Shown here in pieces: positions 35,106-43,221 of a DNA stretch of 64,000 nt. The stretch is from the NCBI RefSeq assembly GCF_004375085.3, contig NZ_SNAQ03000022.1:1-64000 (forward strand), written 5' to 3'. Source of the stretch: Lewinella sp. W8. Its GTDB lineage: Bacteria > Bacteroidota > Bacteroidia > Chitinophagales > Saprospiraceae. Each line of letters opens with the position of its first letter. Within the stretch, counting starts at the first letter, position 1. The translations under genes and the position numbers were made by a program. The notes under the pieces were generated by a model. It made no database searches. It was not told where the DNA came from and saw only the letters and a list, made by a program, of their open reading frames with translations.

Positions 35106-35810
35106 TCAGATCATTTTAAAAATGGTCCACAGAATCTTGTGTCCAGCCAGCAGGGTTCCACGAATGGTCCCGGATATTTTGGACACCCCGATACGGCGGC
35201 GGTATCGGACGGGGACTTCGGTGCAACGAAGTCCGGCCTTTGCCGCGCGTACCTGCATTTCGACGGTCCAACCGAAGTCGGGGTCACGCATGCCCATTTC
35301 CCGGAGGGCGGGGTAGCGTACGGCGCGGAAGGGGCCAAGGTCCGTGAACTCGTAACCGTAAATAAGTTTAATCAACGTTGTCGCCAGCCAGTTTCCGAAA
35401 ATCTGCTGGGGTTGCATACTTCCCGGTTCCAGATCCCCGAGGGCCCGGGAGCCGATAACGAGGTCCATATCCTGCTCGACGATGGGCGCCACCAGTTCGG
35501 GCAGTTGTTCGGGGTAGTCACTGTGGTCCCCGTCGATGAAGACCACGATGTCCGGCCATTCGGCCGGAGGGCGGGCGGCAATGTGGGCCATTCCGCGCAG
35601 GCAGGCACTACCGTAGCCCGGTCGGGGCTCATCAACTACCGTCGCACCGGCTTCCCGGGCCACGCGGGCCGTATCGTCTTTGCTGTTGTTATTACATACG
35701 ATGATCTCCCGGACCATGGATTCAGGCAATTCATTAACCACCAGGCCAATGCTGGCCTCTTCGTTGTAAGCGGGAATGATCACGTCGATGACGGGCGCCT
35801 GTGGGGCCAA
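35106..35810 (-). CDS. Glycosyltransferase family 2 (dolichol-phosphate-mannose synthase-like)
   Basis: 234 aa from a TTG at 35810. The longer frame to 35843 was rejected because its first codons are a perfect promoter box (TATCTTTG at 35833-35840). Motifs: 'IDVIIPAYNEEASIGLVV', 'IIVCNNNSKDDT', 'GYGSACLRGM' and 'IVVFIDGDHSDYPEQL', followed by 'GSRALG' and 'DLGPFRAVRY'. These are typical of soluble GT2 enzymes that use UDP- or GDP-sugars with a polyprenyl phosphate or similar acceptor. It is the first gene of a two-gene unit with the membrane GT2. Confidence 0.88.
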   Translation of the reverse strand: MAPQAPVIDVIIPAYNEEASIGLVVNELPESMVREIIVCNNNSKDDTARVAREAGATVVDEPRPGYGSACLRGMAHIAARPPAEWPDIVVFIDGDHSDYPEQLPELVAPIVEQDMDLVIGSRALGDLEPGSMQPQQIFGNWLATTLIKLIYGYEFTDLGPFRAVRYPALREMGMRDPDFGWTVEMQVRAAKAGLRCTEVPVRYRRRIGVSKISGTIRGTLLAGHKILWTIFKMI

Positions 35811-35832
35811 TGTGCTGTCGGTTGTTGAGGGG

Positions 35833-35840
35833 CAAAGATA
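35833..35840 (-). promoter_or_regulatory. Promoter -7 box deciding the GT2 start
   Basis: Minus strand TATCTTTG, perfect to TAnnTTTG, followed by CCCC. It lies inside the longest frame of the GT2 gene, so translation must begin downstream, at TTG 35810 or at a later codon. Confidence 0.6.
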
Positions 35841-36037
35841 CAACCACCGCCCTTGGCGGGATGTCGTGAGGGGACAGAGTATTCGTTCCTGGTTGCTAGT
35901 TGCTGGTTGCTGGCTCCCGTATAATGACTGGGAAAGGAGACAAGTCTACCCTATTCTGACCGATAACCGGTAACAACATGTAGCCGGAGCAAGCTCCGAC
36001 CTGCTCCGATTTCACCCGTCAACTTGAGGGGGTATGG

Positions 36038-36772
36038 CTACGACAGGCCGCCGTCCACGCCCAGTACCTGGCCGTTTACGTAGGAGCTCATGTCGGAGGC
36101 CAGGAAGATGCAGGCCTTGGCGATTTCCTCGGGCTCTCCCAGTCGGTTGAGGGGAATGTTGCTGAGGTAGGACTGCTTGAGGTCTTCGGGGAGTTCGTCG
36201 GTCATGTCCGTGACGATGAAGCCGGGAGCCACCACGTTGCAGCGGATCTTGCGGCGTCCCATTTCCTTGGCGATGGACTTACTGAAGCCAATGATGCCCG
36301 CCTTGGAAGCCGCGTAGTTGGCCTGACCGGCCTGGCCGGTAACGCCCACGATGCTGGACATATTGATGATGGAGCCACCACCGGCCTTCATCATGGGACG
36401 CAGGGCGGGTTTGGTGAGGTTGAATACGGATTTGAGGTTATTGTCGATAACCGTATCCCACTGGTCCTCGCTCATGCGCAGCATGAGGGTGTCGCGGGTC
36501 ACGCCGGCATTGTTGATGAGTACGTTGATGTTGCCCAGATCGGCCGTAACGGCCTTGATCAGCTCTTCGGCCGCCGCCGTATCGGAGGCATCACTTTGGT
36601 AGGCACGAACGTGCTCTCCGAGTTCGGCCACTAGTTCCTCAGCTGGTCCCGCAGAACTGCGGTAAGTAAAGGCCACCTTTGCGCCCTCCGCGGCAAAAGC
36701 GCGAACCAATGCGGCGCCGATACCGCGAGATCCTCCGGTGATGAGCGCAATTTTTCCTTCGAGTAATCCCAT
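36038..36772 (-). CDS. fabG: 3-oxoacyl-[acyl-carrier-protein] reductase
   Basis: 244 aa from the ATG at 36772 (MGLLEGKIALITGGSRGIG). It is a classical short-chain dehydrogenase: TGGSRGIG cofactor loop, 'LINNAGVTRD', catalytic Ser in 'IINMSSIVGVTGQ', 'YAASKAGIIGFSKSIAKE' with the YxxxK pair, and 'VAPGFIVTDMTDEL' plus C-terminal 'VNGQVLGVDGGL'. It reduces beta-ketoacyl-ACP with NADPH in fatty-acid elongation. A TAGCTTTG box lies at 36796-36803. The longer in-frame extension to 37099 lies antisense to the YbaB gene and is not real. Confidence 0.95.
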   Translation of the reverse strand: MGLLEGKIALITGGSRGIGAALVRAFAAEGAKVAFTYRSSAGPAEELVAELGEHVRAYQSDASDTAAAEELIKAVTADLGNINVLINNAGVTRDTLMLRMSEDQWDTVIDNNLKSVFNLTKPALRPMMKAGGGSIINMSSIVGVTGQAGQANYAASKAGIIGFSKSIAKEMGRRKIRCNVVAPGFIVTDMTDELPEDLKQSYLSNIPLNRLGEPEEIAKACIFLASDMSSYVNGQVLGVDGGLS

Positions 36773-36795
36773 GAATTTGCTTGTTTTTCGGGCCA

Positions 36796-36803
36796 CAAAG
36801 CTA
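36796..36803 (-). promoter_or_regulatory. Promoter -7 box of fabG
   Basis: Minus strand TAGCTTTG, perfect to TAnnTTTG, 23 bases between box and ATG 36772. It supports the short fabG start. Confidence 0.55.
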
Positions 36804-36887
36804 ATCAGGATTTTTTTAGTTCCCACCCCAGGCCAACAAAACGGGCTCGTAAAACCTTTAAAGTGTCCACAATCAAAACAGCCGGCT

Positions 36888-37199
36888 ATGTTTGGAGACA
36901 TGATGAACCAGATGCAGGAGATGCAACAGAAGATGCAGGAGCAGCTCGCTGCCGAATCTTTTACCGGTGAAGCCGGTGGTGGTGCGGTAAAGGTTACCTG
37001 TAACGGAGCACGGGCCATCACCAACGTCAGTATTGATCCCGAGCAGATTGATCTGGAGGATATCGAGGGAGTAGAAGACCTGGTGGTGGTAGCCACCAAC
37101 CGGGCCCTGGAAAAGGCCGCGGCCTACGAGCAGGAGCAGGCGGGCAGCATGATGAACAACATGCTTCCGGGCGGACTTGGCGGCCTGTTCGGCGGATAA
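36888..37199 (+). CDS. YbaB/EbfC-family nucleoid-associated protein
   Basis: 103 aa from the ATG at 36888 (MFGDMMNQMQEMQQKMQEQL). The N-terminal coiled coil, 'GGGAVKVTCNGARAITNVSIDPE' core and methionine/glycine-rich tail ('MMNNMLPGGLGGLFGG') are typical of YbaB dimers that bind DNA. An upstream in-frame start at 36738 overlaps fabG and is rejected. The gene is divergent from fabG and followed by an antiporter 51 bases on. Confidence 0.92.
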   Translation: MFGDMMNQMQEMQQKMQEQLAAESFTGEAGGGAVKVTCNGARAITNVSIDPEQIDLEDIEGVEDLVVVATNRALEKAAAYEQEQAGSMMNNMLPGGLGGLFGG

Positions 37200-37250
37200 G
37201 CTCGCTTACAATATTTTTACGTCCCCGTTTTAAATCCCCGATAATCGATT

Positions 37251-39131
37251 ATGGAGGAACTCGCCGGAATAATTATTCTCGGAATATTTGCCCAATGGCT
37301 GGCCTGGCGCATTCGTGTCCCCGCCATCCTTCCGCTGATCGTGATTGGTTTGCTGGTGGGGCCCCTGTCGACCCTGTGGACGGAGGACGGCGCCAAACTC
37401 ATCAGTCCAATTTTTGAGAATGACGCCGGCAAGGGCTTGTTTCCCGGCAGGTCCCTTTTCTATTTCGTGAGTTTGGCCATCGGCGTGATTCTCTTCGAGG
37501 GGGGACTGACCCTGAAATTCAAGGAAGTCCAGGGCACCCAACGGTCCATCCTCCGTCTGATTTCGCTCGGAAGTCTGATCACCTTTATCGGGGCCGGATT
37601 GGCGGCTCACTTCATCATGGGGCTTGGCTGGAGCATCAGCTTCCTGTTTGCCGGTCTCATCATTGTGACCGGCCCGACGGTCATTGCTCCGATCCTGCAG
37701 AACATCCCCCTGACCCGCAACGTATCGACCGTACTGAAGTGGGAGGGCATTCTCATCGATCCGATCGGGGCCCTGGTGGCCGTACTGGTTTTCGAGTTCA
37801 TCAGCTCCACGGACCACGGTATGGGCTTCACCAGCCATGCCCTGCTCACCTTCGTGGAAATTGTGATTTACGGGGGCACCCTGGGGTATTTGGCCGGTAT
37901 CGGGCTCTACCACATCATTAAACGGCAGCTGGTCCCCCACTACCTGATGAACGTGTTTGTGTTGGCGTACGTCCTGCTGGACTTCGTGCTCAGCGACGTC
38001 CTGGCCCACGAATCGGGACTGCTGGCCGTAGTGGTCATGGGACTGGTGCTGGCCAACAAGGACGTGCCCAGAATTAAAGAAATTTTGTCGTTCAAGGAAA
38101 GCCTCAGCGTGCTGCTGATTTCGATCCTGTTCATCCTGCTGGCGGCCAACATCAATATGTCCGAACTGAGGCTGCTGACGGAAGACTGGCGACCGATCGC
38201 CCTCTTCGGGTTTGTGGCCCTCATTCTGCGGCCCATCAGTGTATTTGCCAGTACGTATCAGGGGAACCTTTCCACCAACGAGAAGCTGTTCATCAGCTGG
38301 GTGGGGCCACGGGGTATCGTGGCCGCCGGTATCGCCTCCCTGTTCGGGCTGACCCTGGCCGAAAAGAACGTACCCGGAGCGGAATACATCACGCCCCTGG
38401 TGTTCATGATCGTGCTGGGTACGGTCTTACTGAACGCCACGACGGCCCGACTGATGGCCCGACTACTCGGCGTCATCCAGAACGTATCTAACGGTGTGCT
38501 CATTCTGGGCGCCAGCGACTTCGCCATAACGATTGGCAAGTACCTCAAGGAACAGGGCCGGAGTGTCCATCTGGTGGACAGCAACAGCAACAATATTGAC
38601 ACCGCCCGGGAAGAGGGACTGGAAGGTTTCGTGGCCAACATCTATAACGATGAACTGGCCGAAGAATATGAACTCCTTGACGTTGGCTACCTGCTGGCCC
38701 TGACGGGCAGCAACCCGGTTAATACCTACGCCATCAATCGCTACGAAGACATCTTCGGTGAACGGGGAGCTTACCGGCTGATTTCGGCCAAGGAGCTGAA
38801 GCAAAAAGACCCCATCGAGGACGCCAGTATTTTCAGTTACCACGATGACTTCATCAACTTCAGCGACGCACACCGGGAAGCCAACACCATTTATGAGTAT
38901 CCGTTGAGCGGCAAGGAGGAATTCATCGAGCTGATGGCCACCATCAGAGAAGAGCGCAAATACGTCATTCCGCTCTTTCTGAAGATGCCGGACGGCAACC
39001 TGGACCCCCTACCCTACGATCTGGACAACATCACCGTCGGAAACGAAGGGTACCAGTTGGTCTACCTGGGGAAGAAACTTCCGGAGCCGAGCGCCAAACA
39101 TCCGGCCGAGCAACTCAGCGAGGACGCCTAG
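37251..39131 (+). CDS. Monovalent cation:proton antiporter, CPA1 (NhaP) type with TrkA-N domain
   Basis: 626 aa. About 12 membrane helices span residues 1-405, including 'SLAIGVILFEGGLTLKF', 'AGLIIVTGPTVIAPIL', 'LKWEGILIDPIGALVAVLVFE' (the ND-type ion-binding region, here ID) and 'ISWVGPRGIVAAGIASLF'. A cytoplasmic TrkA-N Rossmann domain starts near residue 418 ('NGVLILGASDFAITIGKYL' and 'VHLVDSNSNN'). It exchanges Na+ or K+ for H+ across the inner membrane and is probably gated by nucleotide binding. Ion preference cannot be read from sequence. Confidence 0.92.
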   Translation: MEELAGIIILGIFAQWLAWRIRVPAILPLIVIGLLVGPLSTLWTEDGAKLISPIFENDAGKGLFPGRSLFYFVSLAIGVILFEGGLTLKFKEVQGTQRSILRLISLGSLITFIGAGLAAHFIMGLGWSISFLFAGLIIVTGPTVIAPILQNIPLTRNVSTVLKWEGILIDPIGALVAVLVFEFISSTDHGMGFTSHALLTFVEIVIYGGTLGYLAGIGLYHIIKRQLVPHYLMNVFVLAYVLLDFVLSDVLAHESGLLAVVVMGLVLANKDVPRIKEILSFKESLSVLLISILFILLAANINMSELRLLTEDWRPIALFGFVALILRPISVFASTYQGNLSTNEKLFISWVGPRGIVAAGIASLFGLTLAEKNVPGAEYITPLVFMIVLGTVLLNATTARLMARLLGVIQNVSNGVLILGASDFAITIGKYLKEQGRSVHLVDSNSNNIDTAREEGLEGFVANIYNDELAEEYELLDVGYLLALTGSNPVNTYAINRYEDIFGERGAYRLISAKELKQKDPIEDASIFSYHDDFINFSDAHREANTIYEYPLSGKEEFIELMATIREERKYVIPLFLKMPDGNLDPLPYDLDNITVGNEGYQLVYLGKKLPEPSAKHPAEQLSEDA

Positions 39132-39443
39132 GTACACGTCCTGTGCCGCCGGGAAGGCGCCGGCACCTGCCTTTGGCCAAATGAAGGCCCTCCGCTGCTC
39201 CAAAACGCAGCAGGTCGGGCAGGAAAACAACCGATATATCGGGGCCAGGGTGATAAAATCCACTGTTCAGACCACGATTTGATGTATAGCTCAAGCACCG
39301 AACTTTCACCACCCTATATCGGATCAACCCGTTCCCCGACGTAAATTGTTATCGTTCAGCCCCCCACACCAAAAGGGGAGCGTAAAGCGTTTAGTGTCTG
39401 ACACACCACCCGCCCCCTCAGCTTTTTGAACAACTTAGTAATA
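39132..39443. other. Intergenic region
   Basis: The 312 bp between the antiporter and a small secreted protein hold a GCACCTGC motif at 39163-39170 embedded in a GC-rich patch. No gene, strong hairpin with T tract or clear promoter box was seen. Confidence 0.5.
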
Positions 39444-39863
39444 ATGCGTCTTTCTCTGACCTTCTCCTTACTCCTCGCCGCAGCGGTATCCTTTGCACAG
39501 GATCCAGCGGACATCTTCCACAAGACCGTTGATCTCGACGAGATCAATGAGGTAAGCCTCGACGTCTACGCCAACGACTTGCTCGAAGTCCGGCAGTGGC
39601 CCGGAGATGACATCCTCATTGAGACCAGCGTGAAACTCAATAACGGCAAGCCACACATTCTCAAATTCTTCCTCGAAAAGGGCCGCTGGGACCTCAAAGA
39701 GAAAGTTACCGGAGACCAGTTACAGCTGGTCAGCAGTGACAAAGTGCGACGAATGGTCCAGGGCACGGAAGGTACATCTTCCGAAACGGTCAACATCGTG
39801 GTCTACATGCCCGAAGAATTTGACCAGGCCGGGGAGAATCTCTTCCGGCGGGTAAGTCGCTAA
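39444..39863 (+). CDS. Small secreted protein of unknown function
   Basis: 139 aa from the ATG at 39444 (MRLSLTFSLLLAAAVSFAQD), which is a clean signal peptide; a TTG start at 39426 would only add six residues in front of it. The mature part is beta-rich ('VDLDEINEVSLDVYANDLLEVRQWPGDDILIETSVKL') and reminiscent of DUF4097-like adhesin or auto-transporter repeats, but too short for a firm family call. It stands alone. Confidence 0.7.
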   Translation: MRLSLTFSLLLAAAVSFAQDPADIFHKTVDLDEINEVSLDVYANDLLEVRQWPGDDILIETSVKLNNGKPHILKFFLEKGRWDLKEKVTGDQLQLVSSDKVRRMVQGTEGTSSETVNIVVYMPEEFDQAGENLFRRVSR

Positions 39864-39891
39864 ATACCCCGCGACTTCCCGGCGACCGGCG

Positions 39892-39899
39892 TAACTTTG
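39892..39899 (+). promoter_or_regulatory. Promoter -7 box of the FAD dehydrogenase gene
   Basis: TAACTTTG followed by CGCC, perfect to consensus, with 7 bases between the box and the ATG at 39907. This predicts a near-leaderless transcript. Confidence 0.6.
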
Positions 39900-39906
39900 C
39901 GCCTCG

Positions 39907-41487
39907 ATGTCGACTACCGTAGAAATAAAATTATCTCCTCCGGACTTGCACGACGAGCAGGCGCTCCGCCGTGCGCTGGTCCGGCAGACTAAGCTTGGCG
40001 CCGACCAGATCGGAAAAGCCGTGGTGCGCCGTCGGAGTATTGATGCCCGGGGCTCGCGGCCGGTTTTTCGGCTGCGGGTAGAGGTCTTCCCGTCAGGGGA
40101 AGACCCCGAGGCCGAAGCACCGCTCATGGACGATTACCGTGAGGTGCAGGACGCCCCCATCGTGGCCATTGTCGGTTGCGGGCCGGCGGGAATGTTTGCC
40201 GCCCTGGAGATGCTTGAGCTGGGGCTCCGCCCCATCATCATTGAGCGGGGAAAAGACGTGCAGGCCCGGCGGCGCAGCCTCCGGGCGATCCAGCAATTCG
40301 GGGAAGTTGACCCGAACTCCAATTACTGTTTCGGGGAAGGGGGAGCGGGAACCTACAGCGACGGGAAACTCTACACCCGCAGCCTGAAGCGGGGAAACTA
40401 CCTGAAGGCCCTGCGTACCCTGGTGGAACACGGCGCCCAATCGGAAATCCTCATCGACGCACACCCCCACATCGGGTCGAACAAGCTGCCCAAGGTGGTC
40501 GCCAACATGCGGGAAAGCATCCTGCGGCACGGCGGCGAGATCCGGTTCGGGCACCGGATGACCGGCCTGGAAAAGACTGCTGACGGAAAAAACCTGGCCG
40601 CCCTGATCATCACGGACGAGCGGGGAAGCACCTACCGCCTGGCGGCGGAAGCTTTCGTGCTGGCCACGGGCCACTCCGCCCGAGACGTCTATGCCCTCCT
40701 CCACGAAGAGGGAATCCGCATGGAGGCCAAGCCCTTTGCCCTCGGCGTTCGCATCGAACATCCGCAGCCCCTCATCGACAAGATTCAGTACGGCCAGGAA
40801 AAACGGGAAGACAATCTTCCCGCCAGCAGCTACAAACTGGTTACCCAGGTTAAGGACCGGGGGGTCTTCAGCTTTTGCATGTGCCCGGGCGGTCTCGTCG
40901 TTCCGGCCGCTACGGCCCCCGGTGAAATCGTGGTGAACGGGATGAGTCTGAGCCGGCGGGACAGTCCCTACGCCAACTCCGGCACGGTGGTGGCCGTGGA
41001 ACTGGAAGACCTCGCCCCGTTCCGAGACCACGGGATATTTGCCGGACTGGCCTTCCAGCGCTCCGTGGAGCAGGCCATGTTTGGCGCGGGCGACGGGAGC
41101 CAGGCGGCTCCCGCCGCGCGGCTGACGGATTTCGTCCGGGGGAAGGTTTCCCGGAACCTTCCGGAGACCAGCTACATCCCCGGCTTGTTTCCCGCCCCAC
41201 TCCACGAGTTGTTGCCCGCGGGCATTTACCGACGATTACAGCGCGGGGTGGAAGACTTTGGCCGCAAGATGCGGGGCTACTTCACCGAAGAGGCCAACGT
41301 GATCGGCACGGAAAGCCGGACGTCCTCGCCCGTGCGCATCCCCCGTGACCGTAAGACCTACCAACACCCGGACTTTCCGACCCTCTACCCCTGCGGGGAG
41401 GGCGCGGGCTTCGCGGGCGGCATTCTTTCTGCCGCCATGGACGGCCAGAACGTAGCCCGGGCGATTGCCGCAAAAGTACTCGCATGA
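39907..41487 (+). CDS. NAD(P)/FAD-dependent dehydrogenase (COG2509 type)
   Basis: 526 aa. A small N-terminal alpha/beta domain (about 1-85) precedes the FAD-binding 'VAIVGCGPAGMFAALEMLELG' and the acidic end of strand two ('IIIERG'). Other landmarks are 'SNYCFGEGGAGTYSDGKLYTR', 'FVLATGHSARDVY' and 'FSFCMCPGGLVVPAA', with C-terminal 'LYPCGEGAGFAGGILSAAMDG'. This matches the uncharacterised FAD-dependent dehydrogenase group widespread in bacteria; the natural substrate is unknown. Its stop overlaps the next gene by 4 bases (ATGA). Confidence 0.9.
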   Translation: MSTTVEIKLSPPDLHDEQALRRALVRQTKLGADQIGKAVVRRRSIDARGSRPVFRLRVEVFPSGEDPEAEAPLMDDYREVQDAPIVAIVGCGPAGMFAALEMLELGLRPIIIERGKDVQARRRSLRAIQQFGEVDPNSNYCFGEGGAGTYSDGKLYTRSLKRGNYLKALRTLVEHGAQSEILIDAHPHIGSNKLPKVVANMRESILRHGGEIRFGHRMTGLEKTADGKNLAALIITDERGSTYRLAAEAFVLATGHSARDVYALLHEEGIRMEAKPFALGVRIEHPQPLIDKIQYGQEKREDNLPASSYKLVTQVKDRGVFSFCMCPGGLVVPAATAPGEIVVNGMSLSRRDSPYANSGTVVAVELEDLAPFRDHGIFAGLAFQRSVEQAMFGAGDGSQAAPAARLTDFVRGKVSRNLPETSYIPGLFPAPLHELLPAGIYRRLQRGVEDFGRKMRGYFTEEANVIGTESRTSSPVRIPRDRKTYQHPDFPTLYPCGEGAGFAGGILSAAMDGQNVARAIAAKVLA

Positions 41488-42911
41488 AGTCGGCGGGATT
41501 CCTCCCCTGGTTAGGGTCCGCGCTGCTGCTGAGTCTGGGCGTACTTTACCTCGGCTTCGGGGTGGACCGCACGGCCTTCTGGTCCCTCTTTCTGGCCTTC
41601 AGCGTGTCCTTTTTGGGCTTCTGGGGGCTGATACGCCGCCACCATCCCCGCTACCTGCGGTGGTCGATTGTCCTCGGGATTGTGCTCCGCCTTGCGCTGA
41701 TCTTTGCGTTTCCCCGGCTGAGTGACGACATCTATCGCTTTCTCTGGGATGGGCACTTAATCGTGGCGGGGCAGAACCCCTTCGCTTTCCTACCCACGGA
41801 ATACCTCGAAGCCGGCAAACTGGAGCAAATCCCGGGCTTGTCTAAGGAGCTGTTCGCGGCCCTCAACAGTCCGGATTACTACACCATTTACCCGCCCGTC
41901 GCCCAGGGCGTTTTCACGCTGGCCGTCTACCTGAGTCCGGGCAGCTGGTTCGGCGCCAGCATCGTCATGAAGGTGTTCCTGTTCATTTGCGAGCTGTCTT
42001 CCCTGCTGCTCTTCTGGAAGTTGCTTCCCCGCCTGCTGCACGACGAAAAAGCGCCTTCTTTGCGGCATTTTCTGCTGCATAAGGGCGAGGACGCAGGATG
42101 CCAGGCAGACGCTCAGGGAGCCGTGCGGTCAGATGCCTCCCAATTGTTGTGGTACTGGCTCAACCCCCTGATCATCGTCGAAATTCTGGGCAACCTCCAC
42201 TTTGAGGGGGCGATGGTCTGTTTTCTGTTGTTGGCCCTTTGGTGGCTGGTCCGGAGCCGCTGGATCGCGGCGGCGGGGGCCATGGCCCTGTCGGTGGCCA
42301 GCAAGCTACTCCCTCTGATGCTCCTCCCCTTCCTGATAAAAAGGCTCTGGGGGCGGCCCTTCTGGATTTTTTCGGTCAGTTTTGGTGCCCTGCTGCTGCT
42401 GTGTTTTACGCCCCTGCTGGCCTCGGGCTTTCTGACCGGATTCGGGAGTAGTCTCGATCTGTACTTTCGGAAATTCGAGTTTAACGCCAGCCTGTATTAC
42501 CTGGCGCGGGCCTATGGGTACTACGAAGTGGGATGGAATCAGATTGCCCGCTTCGGACCGCTCCTGGCCAAAATGGCCGCCGGGGGTATCCTCCTCATGG
42601 CACTCCTGGAACGACGCCCGTCCTGGAGGAAGCTGCCCACCGTCTGGCTCTTTGCCTTTGTGCTGTATCTGTTGTGCGCCACCACCGTCCACCCCTGGTA
42701 CCTTAGTGTGCCCATTGCCCTGTGCGTATTTACCAACTGGCGTTTCCCATTGCTGTGGTCATTTCTCATCATGCTCACCTACACCAACTACCTGACCGTC
42801 CCCTATCAGGAAAACCTGTGGTTGGTGGCCGCGGAATATATCCTGGTGCTCCTCTTTGGGCTGGCCGAGTGGCGGGGTTATCTGGGGAAGCGGACGGTAT
42901 CACCGGAATAA
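41484..42911 (+). CDS. Multi-pass membrane protein, GT-C (mannosyltransferase)-like
   Basis: 475 aa with about 11 hydrophobic helices. 'LSDDIYRFLWDGHLIVAGQNPFAF' is the acidic-pair loop found after the first helices in GT-C glycosyltransferases that use polyprenyl-phosphate sugars. 'SPDYYTIYPPVAQ', 'WLNPLIIVEILGNLHFEG' and 'CATTVHPWYLSVPIAL' are further family-type loops. The loop 'LHKGEDAGCQADAQGAVRSDAS' is encoded by a diverged copy of the dispersed GGACGCAGG element near 42087. It is translationally coupled (ATGA) to the FAD dehydrogenase, although no shared pathway is evident. Confidence 0.82.
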   Translation: MKSAGFLPWLGSALLLSLGVLYLGFGVDRTAFWSLFLAFSVSFLGFWGLIRRHHPRYLRWSIVLGIVLRLALIFAFPRLSDDIYRFLWDGHLIVAGQNPFAFLPTEYLEAGKLEQIPGLSKELFAALNSPDYYTIYPPVAQGVFTLAVYLSPGSWFGASIVMKVFLFICELSSLLLFWKLLPRLLHDEKAPSLRHFLLHKGEDAGCQADAQGAVRSDASQLLWYWLNPLIIVEILGNLHFEGAMVCFLLLALWWLVRSRWIAAAGAMALSVASKLLPLMLLPFLIKRLWGRPFWIFSVSFGALLLLCFTPLLASGFLTGFGSSLDLYFRKFEFNASLYYLARAYGYYEVGWNQIARFGPLLAKMAAGGILLMALLERRPSWRKLPTVWLFAFVLYLLCATTVHPWYLSVPIALCVFTNWRFPLLWSFLIMLTYTNYLTVPYQENLWLVAAEYILVLLFGLAEWRGYLGKRTVSPE

Positions 42912-42946
42912 AAAAAAGGGTCGGACGTTGCACCGTCCGAACCCTT
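42910..42946 (-). terminator. Intrinsic terminator of the candidate RNA
   Basis: On the minus strand GGGTTCGGACG pairs with CGTCCGACCC (one bulged T) around loop GTGCAA, followed by TTTTTTTT. The T tract is on the minus strand only, so the unit it ends lies at higher coordinates. It overlaps the stop codon of the converging GT-C-like gene. Confidence 0.85.
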
Positions 42947-43114
42947 GTGGTGTAGCTTTCAAAACTACCTAGTAATAACTGGAATCTAGGGCGCTGTGCG
43001 CCAGGAAAAAACCTTTCAGATGGAGGGAGAAAAACCAACAATTCTCCGTCCTTAAAAATGAACACGCTTTTTGGAAAACTCAGAGAAAGAGATGTTGCAC
43101 CATCTCCATCATCT
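42910..43114 (-). ncRNA. Candidate structured small RNA with twin GGTGCAAC hairpins
   Basis: Between two converging genes the minus strand carries a complete transcription unit: a perfect TACCTTTG box (43126-43119), five hairpins, and a terminator with eight T residues (42910-42917). The hairpins are at 43089-43106, 43026-43047, 42990-43002, 42952-42967 and 42916-42946. The first and last share the form GA[T/C]GGTGCAAC[A/G]TC, a compensated T-A to C-G change. The fourth is fully paired only on the minus strand, through a G-U pair. A 10-codon frame (MMEMVQHLFL) begins at 43112, and a longer frame from a GTG at 43119 runs through, so a leader peptide or coding RNA cannot be excluded. Boundaries are estimates. 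No known RNA family was recognised. Confidence 0.45.
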
Positions 43115-43118
43115 GACA

Positions 43119-43167
43119 CAAAGGTAACGTGTGGGGGGAGGGGGGGGACACCCCATCGCGATGGGGT
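43119..43167 (-). promoter_or_regulatory. Promoter of candidate RNA with homopolymer spacer and palindrome
   Basis: The -7 box TACCTTTG (43126-43119) is perfect. The spacer upstream of it reads, on the minus strand, C8-T-C6 (43147-43133), a slippage-prone tract. Directly behind is an 18-bp perfect palindrome with half-site ACCCCATCG (43150-43167), placed where an operator or activator site would lie. No -33 TTTG was found. The site is 55 bases downstream of the CCA-adding-enzyme gene's stop. Confidence 0.5.
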
Positions 43168-43221
43168 ATGGTGGGGTAAAGCAGGAAATTCGGCACAAAA
43201 AGGTGCGATTTAACGCTTTTT

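Noticed and set aside
40093-41205. 370-codon minus-strand frame
   Set aside because: Lies within the FAD-dependent dehydrogenase gene on the opposite strand, with no motif.
42775-43119. 114-codon minus-strand frame through the candidate RNA
   Set aside because: It starts at a GTG overlapping the promoter box and continues past the terminator into the antisense of the GT-C-like gene; a structured RNA explains the region better, although a shortened coding version is not fully excluded.
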